This document shows, in pieces, positions 17,979 to 25,996 of a stretch of DNA of 64,000 nucleotides. The translations under genes and the position numbers were made by a program. The stretch comes from Neokomagataea thailandica NBRC 106555 (lineage in GTDB: Bacteria > Pseudomonadota > Alphaproteobacteria > Acetobacterales > Acetobacteraceae): positions 186,001-250,000 of the forward strand of contig NZ_BCZB01000001.1 of assembly GCF_001598495.1 (NCBI RefSeq). Direction: 5' to 3'. A model generated the notes under the pieces. The model searched no databases. It saw only the letters and a program-made list of their open reading frames with translations, and had not been told where the DNA came from. The first letter of the stretch is position 1, and every line of letters starts with the position of its first letter.

Positions 17979-19105
17979 GGTGTAAAGCTCGCGGTTAGGG
18001 TGAGGCCGGGGGTATTGGGCGTAAGGGTGATGGTACCGCCGATGGCGGCAAGGCGCGCACGCATCCCACGAAGGCCATTGCCCTCTAAAAGGGTATCGGG
18101 GCAGGTGAGTTCGGTGCCGTTATCGCTGACTGTGATGCCTTGTGGCGGACCGTTATGTTGGCCATGAATTGTGATGTGGCATTGGGTAGCGTGTGAATGA
18201 CGGATGACATTGGTAATGGCCTCACGCAAGGTCATGGCTAGAACACTACACGTTTCTACAGAGGTATTACTTTCATGTGCGAGGCATTCTGCACCGTGAA
18301 TGATGAGGGAGATGGATGCAGATTGAAGGGCATTTTTAGCTTGCTCTAACTCGCGAGTGAGGGTGGCGCTTTTCATGTTTGTGATGGCAGCGCGTACATC
18401 GCGTAGGGAATCACGGGCAATAAGGCTGATATCGTTGATTTCACAGAGGGCACGTTCAGGAGCGCGGTTGTGGAGTTTGGCAGCGAGCTCACTTTTGATG
18501 GCGATGACGGTGAGGGAGTGACCTAAGAGGTCATGCAGATCACGTGCGATGCGCTCACGCTCGGATGTTGTGGCGAGGGCACGGATTTCAGATTGGGCTT
18601 CTTTCAGGCGCTGGTTCTGGCGAGCAAGGCGGCTTTGAAACCATGACATGGTGTAAGTGGCCAAACTGATGAGAACGGAGATACCGCCTGAAATCGGGAC
18701 ATGGCGCACGGTCCAAGCGAAAGAAATGAGGGCAATCTGGAGCAAAACCAGTAGAGTGATGGCGCGGCGTGTATCATGCAGGCGGATACACATGGCAGAC
18801 GCATAAATGTTGAGCGTCATCCATCCCGCATTGGTCCAAGAGGCTGAAAAGCCAAGTAATGCCGTGAGAATAATTTCAAAAGTGGTGCTGTCGACACCAT
18901 CAATTTTATTGGCCGCTCTGTATGGTGCAAAGTAGAGCACCAGAAACGCCAGAAGAGCTGCGATGCCGTAGGATGCTTGGAAAATGCTTGGTGTTTTATC
19001 GAAGAACCAGTTGAGCGGATAAAAGAACAAATAGACCAGATATACGGAGTGGTAGAGATAGGTTTTTCGGCGGGTTGGATTCTGGTCTATTCCGAGTAAG
19101 GACAT
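17975..19105 (-). CDS. DesK-type sensor histidine kinase
   Basis: Partner of the response regulator with which it overlaps. From the ATG at 19105 the product has 376 residues. Several membrane segments occupy about 20-155, with no large extracytoplasmic domain, followed by a short coiled coil. A HisKA_3 dimerisation domain carries the phosphoacceptor His191 in RERIARDLHDLLGHSLT, and the HATPase_c domain shows the N-box LREAITNVIRHS, SDNGTEL and the GNGLRGMRARL G-box. This layout matches DesK, which senses membrane thickness or fluidity through its helices. The frame extends upstream to 19195, but that part overlaps the neighbouring gene. Confidence 0.9.
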   Translation of the reverse strand: MSLLGIDQNPTRRKTYLYHSVYLVYLFFYPLNWFFDKTPSIFQASYGIAALLAFLVLYFAPYRAANKIDGVDSTTFEIILTALLGFSASWTNAGWMTLNIYASAMCIRLHDTRRAITLLVLLQIALISFAWTVRHVPISGGISVLISLATYTMSWFQSRLARQNQRLKEAQSEIRALATTSERERIARDLHDLLGHSLTVIAIKSELAAKLHNRAPERALCEINDISLIARDSLRDVRAAITNMKSATLTRELEQAKNALQSASISLIIHGAECLAHESNTSVETCSVLAMTLREAITNVIRHSHATQCHITIHGQHNGPPQGITVSDNGTELTCPDTLLEGNGLRGMRARLAAIGGTITLTPNTPGLTLTASFTP

Positions 19106-19109
19106 GACG

Positions 19110-19646
19110 TTAAACGACCGTTTCCTGTGTGGTATATGTGTGTATCCGTGCGAGGCGTATTGTCGCGCTGATCCATAATGTGGTGGCGGTGCCAAGGCCT
19201 GAGAGTGTCATGTGCATTTGGGCTGGTAAAAGGCAAGAAAAGCAAGAGATTAAAACAATAATTGCGCCGGAATAGTAATGGGTTGGTTCTTCTAAGGCGC
19301 GCCCCATAGGGATTAAGGTCAGGCCGATGATGCCACCAATCAGGGGGTACATGAGTTCTGTATGATGTATGGCGTTCGTGAGGAATCCGACACAAAAGAG
19401 CGATACGCCGCGCCATATTTGGACGCGCTTGAGGAGTGTTTGGTCAAAGGATCGTTCGGGCAATGTGAGGTAGAAATATCGGGCGATGAAACTGCCGAGC
19501 AGCAGGGCAGAAATGAGCCCAACGAGAATAAAGAGCGGGGTTTGAGGGAGGAGGGCTGCTTTGCCGCCGCGCAATGCCCAAAAAGCAGCGAAGACGAGCG
19601 TGATAGCTTCGGTGGTGAAAAGGCGTTTTTGTGGGGCGGTGGCCAT
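19110..19646 (-). CDS. Small integral membrane protein upstream of the DesKR-like pair
   Basis: Not recognised as a named family. From the ATG at 19646 (GGAG about 9 bases upstream) it encodes 178 residues. Five or so hydrophobic segments alternate with short basic or polar loops: for example TPLFILVGLISALLLGSFIA, then MYPLIGGIIGLTLIPMG, SGAIIVLISCFSCLLP and LSGLGTATTLWISATIRL. The kinase gene begins 4 bases after its stop, so it is the first gene of a three-gene operon. It may be a co-sensor or a membrane protein controlled by the pair; that role is inference. An alternative start at 19670 would add 8 residues. Confidence 0.6.
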   Translation of the reverse strand: MATAPQKRLFTTEAITLVFAAFWALRGGKAALLPQTPLFILVGLISALLLGSFIARYFYLTLPERSFDQTLLKRVQIWRGVSLFCVGFLTNAIHHTELMYPLIGGIIGLTLIPMGRALEEPTHYYSGAIIVLISCFSCLLPAQMHMTLSGLGTATTLWISATIRLARIHTYTTQETVV

Positions 19647-19718
19647 GGTGAGGACTCCATAGAAACCCAAGAGCGGGTGTGGTCACTATGGAGAGATGAG
19701 CCAAAGGCCGAACAGTGC

Positions 19719-19747
19719 CGGGTGTCACACGATGGATATGACACCCG
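19719..19747. terminator. Hairpin after tyrS (possible terminator)
   Basis: CGGGTGTCA (19719-19727) and TGACACCCG (19739-19747) form a perfect 9-base-pair stem with an 11-base loop, directly beyond the tyrS stop at 19761. No T-run follows on the minus strand, so it may be a processing or stability hairpin rather than a full terminator. Confidence 0.45.
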
Positions 19748-19760
19748 TCATGTTGTGGCG

Positions 19761-21023
19761 TTATGCAGGGCGCACGAGGATGTGTTTCTTCTTGCCGGAA
19801 GAGAGCTTTACGGCGCCATTTTGTAGGTCTTTTGCGCTGACGGTGAGGTTCTCGTCACTGACGACAACGTCATTGACGCGTGCACCACCACCACGGATCA
19901 GACGGCGTGCTTCGCCCCCACTGGCGGCTAGGCCGGCATCTTGCAGGAGACGGAAGATGGGCAGGCCGTCTTCTAATGTGGCCGCGGGAATGGTGACTTC
20001 TGGCAGAGCTGCTGTGGCGGCACCCTGTTCGAAAACGCGGCGTGCCGTTTCGGCTGCTTCTTCAGCCGCAGCGCGGCCATGGCAGATGGCGGTGGCTTCT
20101 GTTGCGAGGATTTTCTTCGCGTCATTAATCGCTGCGCCTTCCAGCGCACCGAGGCGTTCACATTCTTCAACAGGTAGGTCTGTGAACATTTTCAAGAAGC
20201 GTTCGACGTCCGCATCTTCTGTGTTGCGCCAGAACTGCCAGTACTCAAAGACGGGGAGCTTTGCTTCACGGACCCATGTGGCACCACCAGCAGATTTGCC
20301 CATTTTGGCGCCGGAAGACGTTGTAACGAGTGGTGTAGTCAGGCCGAAAACTTGTTTGCCTTCTGTGCGGCGGGTGAGGTCAATACCTGAGACAATGTTG
20401 CCCCACTGGTCCGAGCCTCCCACTTGGAGCGTGACGCCTTCGCGGCGATGGAGTTCGCGAAAGTCGTAAGATTGAAGAATGGAGTAGTTGAACTCTAGGA
20501 AAGTGAGGCCTTGCTCACGGTCGAGGCGTTGTTTGACGCTCTCAAAAGACAACATGCGGCTGATGGAGAAATGCACGCCGACATCTTGGAGCAGGTCAAG
20601 GTAGGACAGTTTATTGAGCCAATCTCCGTTATTGGTCAGCAGGGCGCGATTATCTGAAAAATCAATGAATTGGCGTAGGGATTTTTCAATTCCTGCAATG
20701 TTATGCGCGATGGTTTCGGCTGTGATGAGAGAGCGTGCCTCATCACGGAATGATGGGTCACCGATGCGTGCTGTGCCGCCACCCATGAGGGCTACGGGGC
20801 GATGGCCGTGTTTTTGCAGTAGGCGCAAGATCATGATGGAAACAGCATTGCCCACATGCAGGGAGTCTGCCGTAGGATCAAAGCCTGCATAGGCCGTGAC
20901 GGGGCCAGTGAGCATTGCAGCATCAAGTGCTTCAAGGTCAGTACACTGGAAAATCAGGCCACGGGCCTGAGCTTCACGGAGGAATGGAGACTTTGGCATG
21001 GGACGCTCAACACTATTCGACAT
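19761..21023 (-). CDS. tyrS: Tyrosyl-tRNA synthetase
   Basis: Class I aminoacyl-tRNA synthetase charging tRNA-Tyr. The 420-residue product carries the HIGH-type motif as HVGN (in DPTADSLHVGNAVSI), the KMSKS-type loop as KMGKS (in SGAKMGKSAGG), the tyrosine-binding YAGFDPT segment and QVGGSDQWGNI. A C-terminal S4-like RNA-binding segment (LAASGGEARRLIRGGGARVND) completes the bacterial TyrRS of the TyrS type. The start could be the ATG at 21023 or at 20999 (MPKSPFL); neither has a strong ribosome-binding site. The frame also opens further upstream to 21050. Confidence 0.97.
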   Translation of the reverse strand: MSNSVERPMPKSPFLREAQARGLIFQCTDLEALDAAMLTGPVTAYAGFDPTADSLHVGNAVSIMILRLLQKHGHRPVALMGGGTARIGDPSFRDEARSLITAETIAHNIAGIEKSLRQFIDFSDNRALLTNNGDWLNKLSYLDLLQDVGVHFSISRMLSFESVKQRLDREQGLTFLEFNYSILQSYDFRELHRREGVTLQVGGSDQWGNIVSGIDLTRRTEGKQVFGLTTPLVTTSSGAKMGKSAGGATWVREAKLPVFEYWQFWRNTEDADVERFLKMFTDLPVEECERLGALEGAAINDAKKILATEATAICHGRAAAEEAAETARRVFEQGAATAALPEVTIPAATLEDGLPIFRLLQDAGLAASGGEARRLIRGGGARVNDVVVSDENLTVSAKDLQNGAVKLSSGKKKHILVRPA

Positions 21024-21195
21024 AAAATAAGAGGGTGACTTGCATAGCACAGCAAAACGGGGAGGACACCCGCCTTAACGGTGTATGTTGGGAGGAATGA
21101 AGGAGCGGGGAGGGTTATGACTCTTTTATGTTGTTAACTAACGTTTACTCTTTTGACGGTATTTTAAGAGGATATTTTTTTGAAAGCAGGTTTTT

Positions 21196-21354
21196 ATGTT
21201 GCGAGATGAATATCCGAGTAACCTAGATAATCATGACGAATGTTTCGTAGAAAAAAATAAAGCGCGTTTGGAGCGTATTGCGCGGCGGGCGCGTGATTGG
21301 ATGAGTATTTATGCGTTTATTTTGAGGCAAAGGCGTGATCGAGAGGTTGAGTGA
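21196..21354 (+). CDS. Small ORF, 52 codons, highly charged product
   Basis: ATG at 21196, stop TGA at 21352-21354. AGCAGG lies about five bases before the ATG. The product begins MLRDEYPSNLDNHDE and then has a strongly basic amphipathic segment (KNKARLERIARRARDW), ending RQRRDREVE. There is no signal peptide or membrane helix. It lies alone in the gap between tyrS and the GT8-like gene. It resembles the many short charged ORFs found in Acetobacteraceae genomes, but I do not recognise a family. Real coding is plausible, given the ribosome-binding site and clean helix-like composition, but unproven. Confidence 0.45.
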   Translation: MLRDEYPSNLDNHDECFVEKNKARLERIARRARDWMSIYAFILRQRRDREVE

Positions 21355-21398
21355 AGTAGAGAAGGATTATTGGCACTCGGGGGAAGGAGAAGGGCGTT

Positions 21399-22442
21399 TT
21401 AAACGCCTCTCTCTTTGAGGGCAGAAACATAGGCTTGCATAGATGCTAATTTTTTGACTGTAGAGGCGCCTAGAAAATGAACAATACCCCTGCGCTGCTG
21501 TACGGAGGGGTAAGGTTGTCCTTCTGGTGGGATACGGAAGAGAGAAACCTTCTGAGGGATGATGTCTAAGCTGCTCATATTCATTTTGCGTAGAACATAA
21601 TTGGCAAAACGCTGGTCAAAGCTGGGTAATGTTTCTCTCCCACCGAATGTTTCCATCCAGCCGTAGGCTGCTTGGCGGATCAGTGGAAAGACGTCTTGGA
21701 CGCTACGGGCATCGGCAAATCCAAGAATTCCCGAGGAAAAACCTCTGCTGAATGGATCAAAGGGAACATTGTCTCCCGAGAGGAGGCGCCAGCCAAACCA
21801 GTGCCCTTCGGATTGTAAAGAACCTTCATCTAAGCGTCCTTCTGGGCAGGCATGCACGAAGGGGGAGGTGACAAGTAGGGGCAGGATGTCATCCAAGGGG
21901 TGGTCACAGACAATGTCAGCATCACAATAAAGGATAGGGCTGGCATGTTGGAACATGTCAGATAAGGCAAAATTATAACGTGACAAGCACCAGTCGAGTT
22001 TGTCGTGGGTGTTGGGAACGGGGATGATGGTGAGCGTGCCGGGAACGTCGAGGGATGATAAGGATTCTTGTAGTGTTTCGACGGTATCTGGGCTGGTCAG
22101 AATGGCGATATCGTATTGCCATTTTCCGAATGTGACGAGAGAGTTAACGGCGATGCATACGCACTCGAGAATGGTGGGGTCGTGGAAAGCACAAAAATAG
22201 ATTAATGGGCGAAATGATTTGAATTTCGCACTTTTCCAGCCATCATGAGTAAGAGTGAATTCTGTAAGTTTTTTGGGCGAAAACTTTGGAAGTGCTGACA
22301 AAAGCTCCTGTTCTGAAAGTGTCATATCACCAAAGTGCCAATCTCCTGTATCTGCGCGCTTTGCTTGCACGATACGTGGTGGCCCGTAGGAGACCCAATG
22401 GGTACCTTGAATATCATCATGTGGGTGAAAATGTAGTGGCAC
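21399..22442 (-). CDS. GT8-like glycosyltransferase-fold protein
   Basis: A 347-residue soluble protein. A mid-protein segment ILYCDADIVCDHPLDDIL contains a DxD motif in the setting typical of GT-A glycosyltransferases of family 8 type. It is preceded by YDIAILTSPDTVETLQESL and followed by FSSGILGFADARSVQDVF and PSFDQRFANYVLRKM, all consistent with that fold. C-terminally, GIVHFLGAS resembles the conserved H-F-x-G segment of GT8 enzymes, which contributes a metal-binding His. The first 90 residues (with HPHDDIQGTHWVSYG) are not recognised. The acceptor and donor are unknown. Base composition seems more AT-rich than in neighbouring core genes, which hints at an accessory gene. Confidence 0.65.
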   Translation of the reverse strand: MPLHFHPHDDIQGTHWVSYGPPRIVQAKRADTGDWHFGDMTLSEQELLSALPKFSPKKLTEFTLTHDGWKSAKFKSFRPLIYFCAFHDPTILECVCIAVNSLVTFGKWQYDIAILTSPDTVETLQESLSSLDVPGTLTIIPVPNTHDKLDWCLSRYNFALSDMFQHASPILYCDADIVCDHPLDDILPLLVTSPFVHACPEGRLDEGSLQSEGHWFGWRLLSGDNVPFDPFSRGFSSGILGFADARSVQDVFPLIRQAAYGWMETFGGRETLPSFDQRFANYVLRKMNMSSLDIIPQKVSLFRIPPEGQPYPSVQQRRGIVHFLGASTVKKLASMQAYVSALKERGV

Positions 22443-22527
22443 AATAGAGTCTCACAGTGCATTTTATAATGCTGTGATATTAGCGATGTTTTCTGTATTT
22501 TAAAGTGATTATTTTATTGTATTTGAG

Positions 22528-22567
22528 ATAAACCCGCCGCAGTTATTGGGTGCTGCGGCGGGTTTAT
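22528..22567. terminator. Strong bidirectional-type hairpin
   Basis: A perfect 15-base-pair stem: ATAAACCCGCCGCAG at 22528-22542 pairs with 22553-22567 around a 10-base loop. It begins 3 bases after the stop of the alpha/beta hydrolase gene (minus strand), so it most likely terminates that transcript. The outer A-T pairs supply a short U-run. Confidence 0.75.
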
Positions 22568-22569
22568 TG

Positions 22570-23235
22570 TTAGTCTGCCGCGAGGGCGAGGGCTTTGCGG
22601 CCACGCATGGTGGTGACGTGGTCTTCAAGCGCTGCGCCGACTTGGTCTGCTTGGTTTGCAAAAATGTGGTCGGCATCATCGAAGATACGATAATCGACGG
22701 ATACATTTTTCTGCGTATTAAGCTTGTCCACAAGTTTGTGGATGCCGGATTCTGGTGCCATTTCGTCTTTTCCGCCAGCGATCATAAGACCGCCGCAGGG
22801 GCATGGTGCCAAAAAGCCGAAATCATAATCATTGGCTGGAGGCGCTACGCTGATCCAACCACTGATTTCAGGGCGGCGCATGAGCAACTGCATGCCGACG
22901 AACGCACCAAAGGAGTATCCGGCGATCCAAAGTTCGGTTGAATTTGGGTTCACCATTTGCATCCAGTCCAGCGCAGCGGCTGCATCTGAAATCTCGCCTA
23001 TGCCGCCATCATAGCGGCCTTGTGAACGGCCAACACCGCGCGAGTTATACCGCATCACTGAGAAACCCATTTTCTCGAAATGGCGATACATTGTGTAGGT
23101 GATGCGGTTATTCATGGTGCCACCGTGCAGGGGGTGGGGGTGCAGCACCAGGGCGAGGGGAGCGTTAGGTTCGCTAGAGTGGTGATAACGTCCCTCAAGC
23201 CGGCCATCTGGGCCAGCGAACATCACTTCGGGCAT
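22570..23235 (-). CDS. Alpha/beta hydrolase (small serine hydrolase)
   Basis: A 221-residue cytoplasmic protein of the compact bacterial hydrolase group often annotated as an alpha/beta superfamily hydrolase. Visible elements: the oxyanion-region motif LHPHPLHGGTMNN (about 31-43), MRYNSRGVGRSQG, the nucleophile elbow GYSFGAF with Ser108, an Asp in GGKDEMAP, and the catalytic His in DDADHIF. There is no signal peptide. The natural substrate is unknown; members of this group are usually esterases or lipases of uncertain role. It is divergent from the cysteine desulfurase operon. Confidence 0.87.
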   Translation of the reverse strand: MPEVMFAGPDGRLEGRYHHSSEPNAPLALVLHPHPLHGGTMNNRITYTMYRHFEKMGFSVMRYNSRGVGRSQGRYDGGIGEISDAAAALDWMQMVNPNSTELWIAGYSFGAFVGMQLLMRRPEISGWISVAPPANDYDFGFLAPCPCGGLMIAGGKDEMAPESGIHKLVDKLNTQKNVSVDYRIFDDADHIFANQADQVGAALEDHVTTMRGRKALALAAD

Positions 23236-23401
23236 ATTTCTCTCACACTGTGTCCGGCAGGATTACGGCCCTGCCTTCCGATGTGCGATTGTATATCGAC
23301 TCAAGCGCAAAGATTTCCACCAAAATCGACACGTTGCCTTAAATTCACGAATCGTCAATCCGAAACTTGCGTAAATCTTCGTTCAATCCGATGTGGTGTT
23401 T

Positions 23402-24493
23402 ATGACTTTTTTATCTGCCCAAACGTATCTTGATGCGAACGCAACGGAGCCATTGCGGCCTGAAGCGCGTGAGGCTGTGATTGCAGCGTTGGACCTCGTT
23501 GGTAATCCGTCATCGGTGCATGCATTTGGCCGTGCGGTGCGCCGTGCGCTGGAAGAGGCGCGCTCTGTTTTCGGGCACGGATTTGGGCGAGACCCGGATC
23601 AATGTGTGTTTACGTCTGGCGGGACGGAGGCGAACGCGTTGGCGTTGCACGCTTATGGCGCGGGGCGGCGTGTCTTGATTGGCGCAACGGAGCATGATGC
23701 GATCCGCCGCGTTGTGCCCGGGGCGGAGATTATACCCGTCCTGCGTGATGGCGTGTTGGATTGTGCTGTTTTGCGGGAAAAACTCGCGGAATCAGGCCCG
23801 GCTTTCGTGTGTGTTATGGCGGCAAATAATGAAACGGGTGTGCTCTCTCCGTTGGAAGACGTGCACGCGCTCTGCCGAGAGTTCGGTGCGCGTTTGCATG
23901 TGGATGCGGTGCAAAGTGCCGGGCGGATAGAGCAGAGTTTAGAGGGCTGTAGTGTTGCCCTTTCGGGGCATAAAATGGGCGGGCCGAAAGGGGCCGGTGC
24001 GCTGTTGTTGCCGGATGCAGAATCCATTGACGCCTTGATGCCGGGTGGTGGGCAAGAGCGTGGGCGACGCGGGGGGACGCAAGCGCTCCCAGCAATTATG
24101 GGGATGGCGGCGGCTTTTACGGCTGCGCGTGAGCAGGATTGGTCTGTCGTGGATGGCTTGCGCGCACAGATTGATGCGGCGGTGCAGCGCTTAGGTGCGC
24201 GGGTTGCCGGGTATGGTGCCGCGCGTTTGCCGAACACGAGTAATGTGATTTTGGACGGCGTTGGTGCGCAGATACAGTTAATGACGCTGGATTTGGCTGG
24301 GTTTGCGGTATCGGCAGGGTCGGCCTGTTCATCGGGGAAGGTGGCGGCATCGCATGTGTTAACGGCGATGGGTGAGCATGATGGGGCCACGCAGGCTCTT
24401 CGTGTGTCGTTGCCGTGGAATGTTCAAAATGTGCAGGTGGATGGGTTCATCGCGGCGTATGAACAGATGGTGCAGCGTTTACGCAAAGCGTAG
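23402..24493 (+). CDS. Cysteine desulfurase (first of a tandem pair)
   Basis: PLP-dependent class V aminotransferase-fold enzyme that removes sulfur from cysteine as a persulfide. From the ATG at 23402 it has 363 residues. It starts QTYLDANATEPLRPEA, contains FTSGGTEANALAL, MAANNETGVLSPL and HVDAVQSAGRI, has the PLP lysine in ALSGHKMGGPKGAG, and the active-site cysteine loop SAGSACSSGK. It differs clearly from the adjacent second desulfurase and lacks some residues of IscS proper. The operon context (ferredoxin, mnmA) points to sulfur for iron-sulfur clusters and tRNA thiolation. A GTG at 23393 is an alternative start. Confidence 0.92.
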   Translation: MTFLSAQTYLDANATEPLRPEAREAVIAALDLVGNPSSVHAFGRAVRRALEEARSVFGHGFGRDPDQCVFTSGGTEANALALHAYGAGRRVLIGATEHDAIRRVVPGAEIIPVLRDGVLDCAVLREKLAESGPAFVCVMAANNETGVLSPLEDVHALCREFGARLHVDAVQSAGRIEQSLEGCSVALSGHKMGGPKGAGALLLPDAESIDALMPGGGQERGRRGGTQALPAIMGMAAAFTAAREQDWSVVDGLRAQIDAAVQRLGARVAGYGAARLPNTSNVILDGVGAQIQLMTLDLAGFAVSAGSACSSGKVAASHVLTAMGEHDGATQALRVSLPWNVQNVQVDGFIAAYEQMVQRLRKA

Positions 24494-24511
24494 TGGCCGG
24501 GAGATGGGTGC

Positions 24512-25645
24512 ATGATTTATCTGGATTATTTTGCGACGACGCCGTGCGCGCCAGAGGTTGTGGATGCCATGTTGCCGTGGTTCACGCAGGATTTTGCCAA
24601 TCCGCATAGTACGCATGGTCCGGGTCAAAAAGCAGCGCACGCTGTTGAGGTGGCGCGTGAGCATGTGGCAGCCCTGATTGGGGCAGAGGCGCGCGAGATC
24701 GTTTTTACATCTGGTGCCACGGAAGCCAATAACATCGCCATTAAAGGTGCGGCGCGCCATGTGCAGCGTATGGGCGGGGAGCGGCGCCGGGTTATTACGA
24801 GTGCTGTCGAGCATAAATGTGTTTTGGAGTCCGTAAAATCTCTTGAAAGTGAAGGTTTTGAACCTGTGATCTTGCCGGTCGATCGGCATGGGATGGTGGA
24901 TTCGGCTTCTTTGGAGAAGGCCTTGTCGGTGCCGACGGCCCTAGTCAGTATTATGGCAGCCAATAATGAAACGGGCGTTTTGCAGGATATTCCGACGTTA
25001 TCCGCTTTGGCGCGTCAGGCTGGGGCGGTGTTTCATACGGATTTGGCCCAGATGGCGGGGAAGTTGCCAGTATCGTTAGAACATGTCGATCTTGCATCGG
25101 TTTCAGCGCATAAAATGTATGGGCCCAAAGGAGTTGGTGCCTTGTATGTGCGTCGGCGGCCACGGGCGCGGGTTGTGCCACTATTGTCAGGTGGTGGGCA
25201 GGAGCGTGGGGTAAGGTCTGGCACGTTACCAACGCCGTTGGTCGTTGGGTTTGGTGAGGCAGCGCGGATAGCGCGTGGTGCTTTGACGGTGGAGCCAGAG
25301 CGTTTGGCGCAGTTGCGGGATGCGTTGTGGCAAAAATTGCGTGATGGCTTGCCGGGGAGTGTGTTAAATGGTGCAAAAGTGCCGCGTTTGCCCGGTGGAT
25401 TGAATTTCTGCCTGCCGAAAGGGGTCTCAGCCCTTGACGTAATGGCTCATCTGCCCGACATCGCCATGTCGACGGGTTCTGCTTGTTCAGCGGCGGAGCT
25501 GGCACCCTCTTATGTTTTGACGGCGATGGGATTGCCGGAGGCTGAAGCATCACGGTGCTTGCGTCTCTCGGTTGGACGTTTTACGTCCAACGCCGAAATT
25601 GATCGTGCGGCGGCGCTTCTGGTTGATGTTGCACGTGTGTCCTGA
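24512..25645 (+). CDS. Cysteine desulfurase (second of the tandem pair, IscS/NifS-like)
   Basis: A 377-residue PLP enzyme with the standard desulfurase landmarks: MIYLDYFATTPCAPEV, TSGATEANNIAIKG, MAANNETGVLQDI, FHTDLAQMAGKLP, PLP lysine in SVSAHKMYGPKGVGALYVR, and the mobile catalytic loop STGSACSAAELAPSYVL. The YFATTP variant at the start (against the usual YLDxxATTP) and the ACSAAELAPSYVL loop resemble IscS-type enzymes. It starts 18 bases after the preceding paralogue and precedes a 2Fe-2S ferredoxin gene. Probably one member supplies sulfur to MnmA and the other supports cluster assembly. The division of labour cannot be told from sequence. Confidence 0.93.
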   Translation: MIYLDYFATTPCAPEVVDAMLPWFTQDFANPHSTHGPGQKAAHAVEVAREHVAALIGAEAREIVFTSGATEANNIAIKGAARHVQRMGGERRRVITSAVEHKCVLESVKSLESEGFEPVILPVDRHGMVDSASLEKALSVPTALVSIMAANNETGVLQDIPTLSALARQAGAVFHTDLAQMAGKLPVSLEHVDLASVSAHKMYGPKGVGALYVRRRPRARVVPLLSGGGQERGVRSGTLPTPLVVGFGEAARIARGALTVEPERLAQLRDALWQKLRDGLPGSVLNGAKVPRLPGGLNFCLPKGVSALDVMAHLPDIAMSTGSACSAAELAPSYVLTAMGLPEAEASRCLRLSVGRFTSNAEIDRAAALLVDVARVS

Positions 25646-25676
25646 CGTTTACTGAGTACAAGGAAGATGATCGTCC

Positions 25677-25991
25677 ATGCCTAAGATGACCTTTATTGAT
25701 CGTGATGGTTCGCGCCATGATGTTGATGCGCCGAACGGTTTGTCCGTTTTGGAAGTTGCGCATAAGCACGATATTGATCTGGAAGGGGCCTGTGAGGGGT
25801 CTTTGGCATGTGCAACATGTCACGTCATTGTGGACCCGGAATGGGCTGGTAAGCTGAGTGATGCGACGGATGATGAGGAAGATATGCTCGACCTCGCTTT
25901 CGGTCTTGAAGAGACCTCACGTTTGGGCTGCCAGATTGTCATGACAGACGCGCTGGATGGTCTTGTCGTTCATATTCCGAAGCAGGGCTGA
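25677..25991 (+). CDS. 2Fe-2S ferredoxin (adrenodoxin/Isc type)
   Basis: A 104-residue ferredoxin with the vertebrate/adrenodoxin-like ligand set: Cys-x5-Cys-x2-Cys in [10 protein letters not shown], then a fourth Cys in LGCQIV about 37 residues later. The long acidic stretch [14 protein letters not shown] between ligands is typical of the Isc ferredoxin class that donates electrons during cluster biogenesis. It lies between the desulfurase pair and mnmA with short spacings (31 and 5 bases), so these four genes form one sulfur-handling operon. The usual scaffold and chaperone genes (iscU, hscA, hscB) are not next to it here. Confidence 0.95.
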   Translation: MPKMTFIDRDGSRHDVDAPNGLSVLEVAHKHDIDLEGACEGSLACATCHVIVDPEWAGKLSDATDDEEDMLDLAFGLEETSRLGCQIVMTDALDGLVVHIPKQG

Positions 25992-25996
25992 AGACG

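Noticed and set aside
19696-20469. Long (257-codon) plus-strand ORF opposite tyrS
   Set aside because: It is antisense to the conserved tyrS frame, and its Arg/Ser/Pro-rich translation is typical of shadow frames.
23379-23400. Possible tRNA 3' segment (GTTCAATCC) before the first cysteine desulfurase
   Set aside because: The flanks do not form T-arm or acceptor stems, and no CCA end is present.
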